From assembly GCA_034437215.1 (NCBI GenBank), contig DAOTVC010000033.1, forward strand, positions 1 to 7,243: a stretch of 7,243 bases of DNA, read 5' to 3'. The DNA comes from DAOTVC01 sp034437215. GTDB taxonomy: Bacteria; Chloroflexota; Anaerolineae; B4-G1; SLSP01. Made by a program: the position numbers and the translations under genes. Shown one piece after another: positions 5,163-7,243 of this stretch; positions within the stretch are counted from its first letter, which is position 1; each line of letters begins with the position of its first letter. The notes under the pieces are model-generated. The model saw nothing but the letters and a program-made list of their open reading frames with translations, was not told the DNA's origin and made no database searches.

Positions 5163-5762
5163 ATGGACGCTTTGCAAGCCTTCTTCGAAGACCTGGCCCC
5201 CCGCTGGGACGCGCAGCAGCCGGCAGACCGGTGCGAGGTGTTGCTCGATCTGCTCGCGCCCTTCGCTGACATCCTACAATCCGCACGGGCTATCCTGGAG
5301 GTGGGAACGGGGACCGGGCAGCTGATCCCCTGCCTGCGCGAATATGCACCGCACGCCAGGCTGGTTACCATCGATCTGGCGCATGCGATGTTGTGGCGGG
5401 CGCAGCAGCGCGTGGCGGATACGTGGCTGGTGCAAACCGATGTCCACCGGCTGCCCTTTGCCGCCCCGCTGGCAGGCTTTGACATCGCGGTGTGTCACAA
5501 CAGCTTCCCGCACTTCGCGCGGATGGATGCCGCCTTGCATGAGCTGCGGCGGGTGCTCACCCCCGGCGGGACACTGCTCATCCTCCACGACCTGAGCCGG
5601 GAACGGGTAAACGCCATCCACAGCGGCGCGGGTGGCGCAATTGCCAACGACCTGCTGCCGCCGGGCAAAACTCTGCGAGAGATGCTCCGGGCCACGGGGT
5701 TCAGCGACATCCGGGTGGAGGACAACGCTGCCCGCTATCGGGCAGTGGGACACAAGCGCTAA
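5163..5762 (+). CDS. Class I SAM-dependent methyltransferase
   Basis: This is a cytosolic methyltransferase of 199 residues, with the Methyltransf_11-like Rossmann layout. Motif I is ILEVGTGTGQL (44-54), and the acidic residue closing strand 2 is D71 in TIDLA. D93 in TDVHRLPF lies at the adenine-contacting position. FDIAVCHNSFPHF (106-118) is the strand-4 region and LRRVLTPGGTLLILHD (128-143) the post-motif helix and strand. The C-terminal region LSRERVNAIHSG...LLPPGKTLREMLRATGF is probably the substrate lid; its many His residues (H125, H142, H153) are noted but not assigned. The substrate is not recognisable. The start ATG has AGGAG at 5153-5157, 5 nt upstream. It is transcribed away from the iron regulator and lies between inverted repeats. 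A link to iron is possible by location only. Confidence 0.9.
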   Translation: MDALQAFFEDLAPRWDAQQPADRCEVLLDLLAPFADILQSARAILEVGTGTGQLIPCLREYAPHARLVTIDLAHAMLWRAQQRVADTWLVQTDVHRLPFAAPLAGFDIAVCHNSFPHFARMDAALHELRRVLTPGGTLLILHDLSRERVNAIHSGAGGAIANDLLPPGKTLREMLRATGFSDIRVEDNAARYRAVGHKR

Positions 5763-5770
5763 GAAGTCGC

Positions 5771-5844
5771 AGGCTCTCGTGAATTTCGTCGGGTAAATGC
5801 GCGAGAATCCCCAACCCTAGCAACCTGTCCTAAACGCAGTGAAG
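5771..5844. repeat. Dispersed intergenic repeat, copy 2 (partial)
   Basis: Positions 5771-5813 match the reverse complement of 5078-5119 at 35 of 42 aligned positions, with one 1-base gap. Positions 5824-5844 (CCTGTCCTAAACGCAGTGAAG) match 4994-5014 in direct orientation. Copy 2 therefore looks like one arm of the element seen whole at 4963-5120. It starts 8 nt after the methyltransferase stop. Confidence 0.7.
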
Positions 5845-5859
5845 CTAGCTGCTCTCCCA

Positions 5860-5888
5860 CTGGCACAAGCAGAGAGCCGTGCTATAGT
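5860..5888 (+). promoter_or_regulatory. Weak candidate promoter for the membrane protein gene
   Basis: CTGGCA (5860-5865), a 17-bp spacer and TATAGT (5883-5888) lie 35 nt before the next ATG. The -35 matches the consensus at only 4 of 6 positions. A short GCTCTC/GAGAGC hairpin (5851-5856 with 5872-5877) overlaps it. The gene could also be read through from the methyltransferase. Confidence 0.35.
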
Positions 5889-5922
5889 TCAAACACCGAC
5901 AGGAAACTCACACGGAGGACAA

Positions 5923-7243
5923 ATGCTGCGCCGTCTGCTGGCACGATTGGCAAACCACCCTCGGCTCTTTGTAGTCATCAACACGCTCTTCTGGTTGGGG
6001 CTGCTCTGGCTGCTGCTCTCCGATACCATTCGCCTGGTGGTAGGCGGGTCCCTGCTCGCCCTCGCCCTCGGCGGCTTGATGCTCTACGGCGCCATCTCCC
6101 CCAGGATTACACGAGGGATGGAGAACCCACTCCTGACTCGCCTGCTCGCGGGGAGTTTGGGGGCCGCCGTGACGGCCGGGGGCATCGCCGGGTTAATCTG
6201 GTTTCTCAGCGGCGACTTCACCAGACGGTACGTGGACAGAACCCCGGTCAGAGAGACGCCTCGCCGGCCCCTCAGTATCCCCTGGCCCCTCCTCGGGGTC
6301 ATCTTCGTCACCCTCATCCTGCCCCGCGTCGGGGCCCGGCTTATCGACCGCCGGTGGAGCGCGCAGGAGGCCCGCGTCCTGGAAGCCGCCCGGCAGGAGG
6401 GCCGGGTCTTCCCTCTCCCGCCCGCCTTTCGCGAGACGATCCTCTGGGTCCTCCTGAGCCTGGGAGCCGTCACTCTCATGTTCCTCGGGGAGCCGCAGAC
6501 CGCGCTCGCTCTCCTCCTGACCTTCACGCCTGTCTTTGCCGCGGGCCTCTACTGGCTGCTTCGCAACAGCGGTCTGGTCCTGCTGACAGGCGACGCCGTC
6601 GTACTCCGTCGCCTGGGACGCGAGAAGCGCCTGCCCTACGACGAGATCGTGGAGCTGCGCGCACAGAACCTGAAGCGGCTCTTCACCGCCTTCGTGCTCC
6701 AGGGGGAGCGACGGACGCTGCGTATCCCCCATCTGGTGACCGACCGCGCCGCGCTCTATGCCACGCTCGTCAACCGCGCCCCCCACCTCCATCCTGCAGC
6801 CCAGAAGCGACCCGACGGCGGGGCTCGCAGAGCGGCTCAGCGCGTCATCCCCCTGGAGGTTTCCTCGCCGGAGCCCTCCAGAACGGAGGCATCCGATCTC
6901 CCATCCACAGCACGGCAGACCCAGGCGACAGAGACCCTGCCTCACCTCCAGGTGAAGCCGGTGGTCTGGTGGCTCTACGGTTTAGGCTTTATCTTCCTCA
7001 TCCTGCTCTACGTGGGCTTGGGGCTCGCCCCTCTCTGGTCGGCGCTCTTCAGCGGGGACGCGCCCCCCTTTGACCCGGACCTGCTCAAGGGGGCAGCGAT
7101 CCTCTTCCTGATGCTGAGCGTCATCTTTCTGCCGGCGCTTATCTTCGCCTTCTACGCCCTCTTCGCCCGGAAGGGGACGATGGCAAAGCACCCCGTCGAG
7201 TACGAGCTCTACCCCGACCGCATCCGCTACCGCTACCTGCGCC
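5923..7243 (+). CDS. Multi-pass membrane protein with PH-like domain (3' end beyond window)
   Basis: This frame stays open for 440 codons to the window edge and starts at an ATG with GGAGG (5914-5918) 4 nt upstream. I do not recognise a named family. Hydrophobic segments at about residues 16-33, 38-57, 74-94, 119-134, 173-188, 193-212, 349-368 and 389-410 suggest about eight membrane helices. Between helices 6 and 7, residues about 217-287 (GLVLLTGDAVVLRRLGREKRL, PYDEIVELR, GERRTLRIPHLV) look like a bacterial PH-type domain, with a beta-strand pattern and a closing helix. A polar linker rich in Pro, Ser, Glu and Arg follows (288-345). After helix 8, YELYPDRIRYRYLR may begin a second PH-like domain. 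It is probably a cell-envelope protein; its function is unknown. It starts 160 nt after the methyltransferase. Confidence 0.85.
   Translation, partial: MLRRLLARLANHPRLFVVINTLFWLGLLWLLLSDTIRLVVGGSLLALALGGLMLYGAISPRITRGMENPLLTRLLAGSLGAAVTAGGIAGLIWFLSGDFTRRYVDRTPVRETPRRPLSIPWPLLGVIFVTLILPRVGARLIDRRWSAQEARVLEAARQEGRVFPLPPAFRETILWVLLSLGAVTLMFLGEPQTALALLLTFTPVFAAGLYWLLRNSGLVLLTGDAVVLRRLGREKRLPYDEIVELRAQNLKRLFTAFVLQGERRTLRIPHLVTDRAALYATLVNRAPHLHPAAQKRPDGGARRAAQRVIPLEVSSPEPSRTEASDLPSTARQTQATETLPHLQVKPVVWWLYGLGFIFLILLYVGLGLAPLWSALFSGDAPPFDPDLLKGAAILFLMLSVIFLPALIFAFYALFARKGTMAKHPVEYELYPDRIRYRYLR

Noticed and set aside
4952..5269. Plus-strand frame of 105 codons between the regulator and the methyltransferase
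   Set aside because: It runs through the palindromic repeat and overlaps the methyltransferase start in another frame. GAGAG stands before its ATG, but the product has no family-like pattern.
6193..7073. Long open frames on both strands within the membrane protein gene
   Set aside because: They are shadows of the frame starting at 5923, which alone has hydrophobic helices, a ribosome site and no stop over 440 codons.
1..7243. CRISPR array, tRNA or rRNA genes, or insertion sequence transposase
   Set aside because: No regular spacer-repeat pattern, cloverleaf or transposase reading frame was seen.

Overview
The window is GC-rich, bacterial and densely coded. It looks like Chloroflexota, perhaps an Anaerolineae-like lineage. 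That guess rests on three things: the LacI-type operator TGGAACCGGTTCCA, intergenic palindromic repeats whose spurious translation reads HPEPSEGS, and the style of the iron genes. It is an inference from general impression, not a database match.

Positions 1-431 (minus strand) hold the N-terminal 143 residues of a LacI-family sugar-type repressor. It has its own sigma70-like promoter and a perfect 14-bp palindromic operator lying over the expected transcription start. Positions 594-623 form a strong hairpin that probably ends the iron operon lying to its right.

Positions 653-3663 (minus strand) are a complete ferrous iron (Feo) uptake operon, in transcription order feoA1, feoA2, feoB-GTPase, feoB-permease, feoC. 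FeoB is encoded as two proteins. A 172-residue (or 169-residue) GTPase is followed 2 nt later by a 577-residue protein with the helical linker domain and the membrane channel. A strong ribosome site before the second gene shows the split is genuine. FeoC is a winged-helix protein with a four-cysteine cluster. The operon promoter (3725-3752) is bracketed by two sites, at 3712-3725 and 3760-3777, that closely match one half of the DtxR/IdeR box.

Positions 3881-4843 (minus strand) encode the probable regulator: a DtxR-type HTH and dimerisation region fused to two FeoA/SH3-like domains. Its last FeoA domain is 37/70 identical to the neighbouring FeoA1. Its promoter lies so close to the ATG that the mRNA is probably leaderless. 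The simplest model is that Fe(II)-loaded regulator shuts off feoA1-feoC, and that iron shortage opens the FeoAB channel.

A second promoter, back to back with that of the regulator, points right towards a class I SAM-dependent methyltransferase (5163-5762). Its leader of about 235 nt contains a palindromic repeat element. A partial inverted copy of one arm of this element starts 8 nt after the methyltransferase stop codon, so the gene sits between inverted repeats. Positions 5923-7243 (plus strand) are an unfinished reading frame of 440 codons for a multi-pass membrane protein with a PH-like cytosolic region. It continues past the window end.

The features most worth a second look are the split FeoB, the DtxR-FeoA-FeoA fusion with a lost second metal site, the paired DtxR boxes, and the inverted repeats around the methyltransferase.
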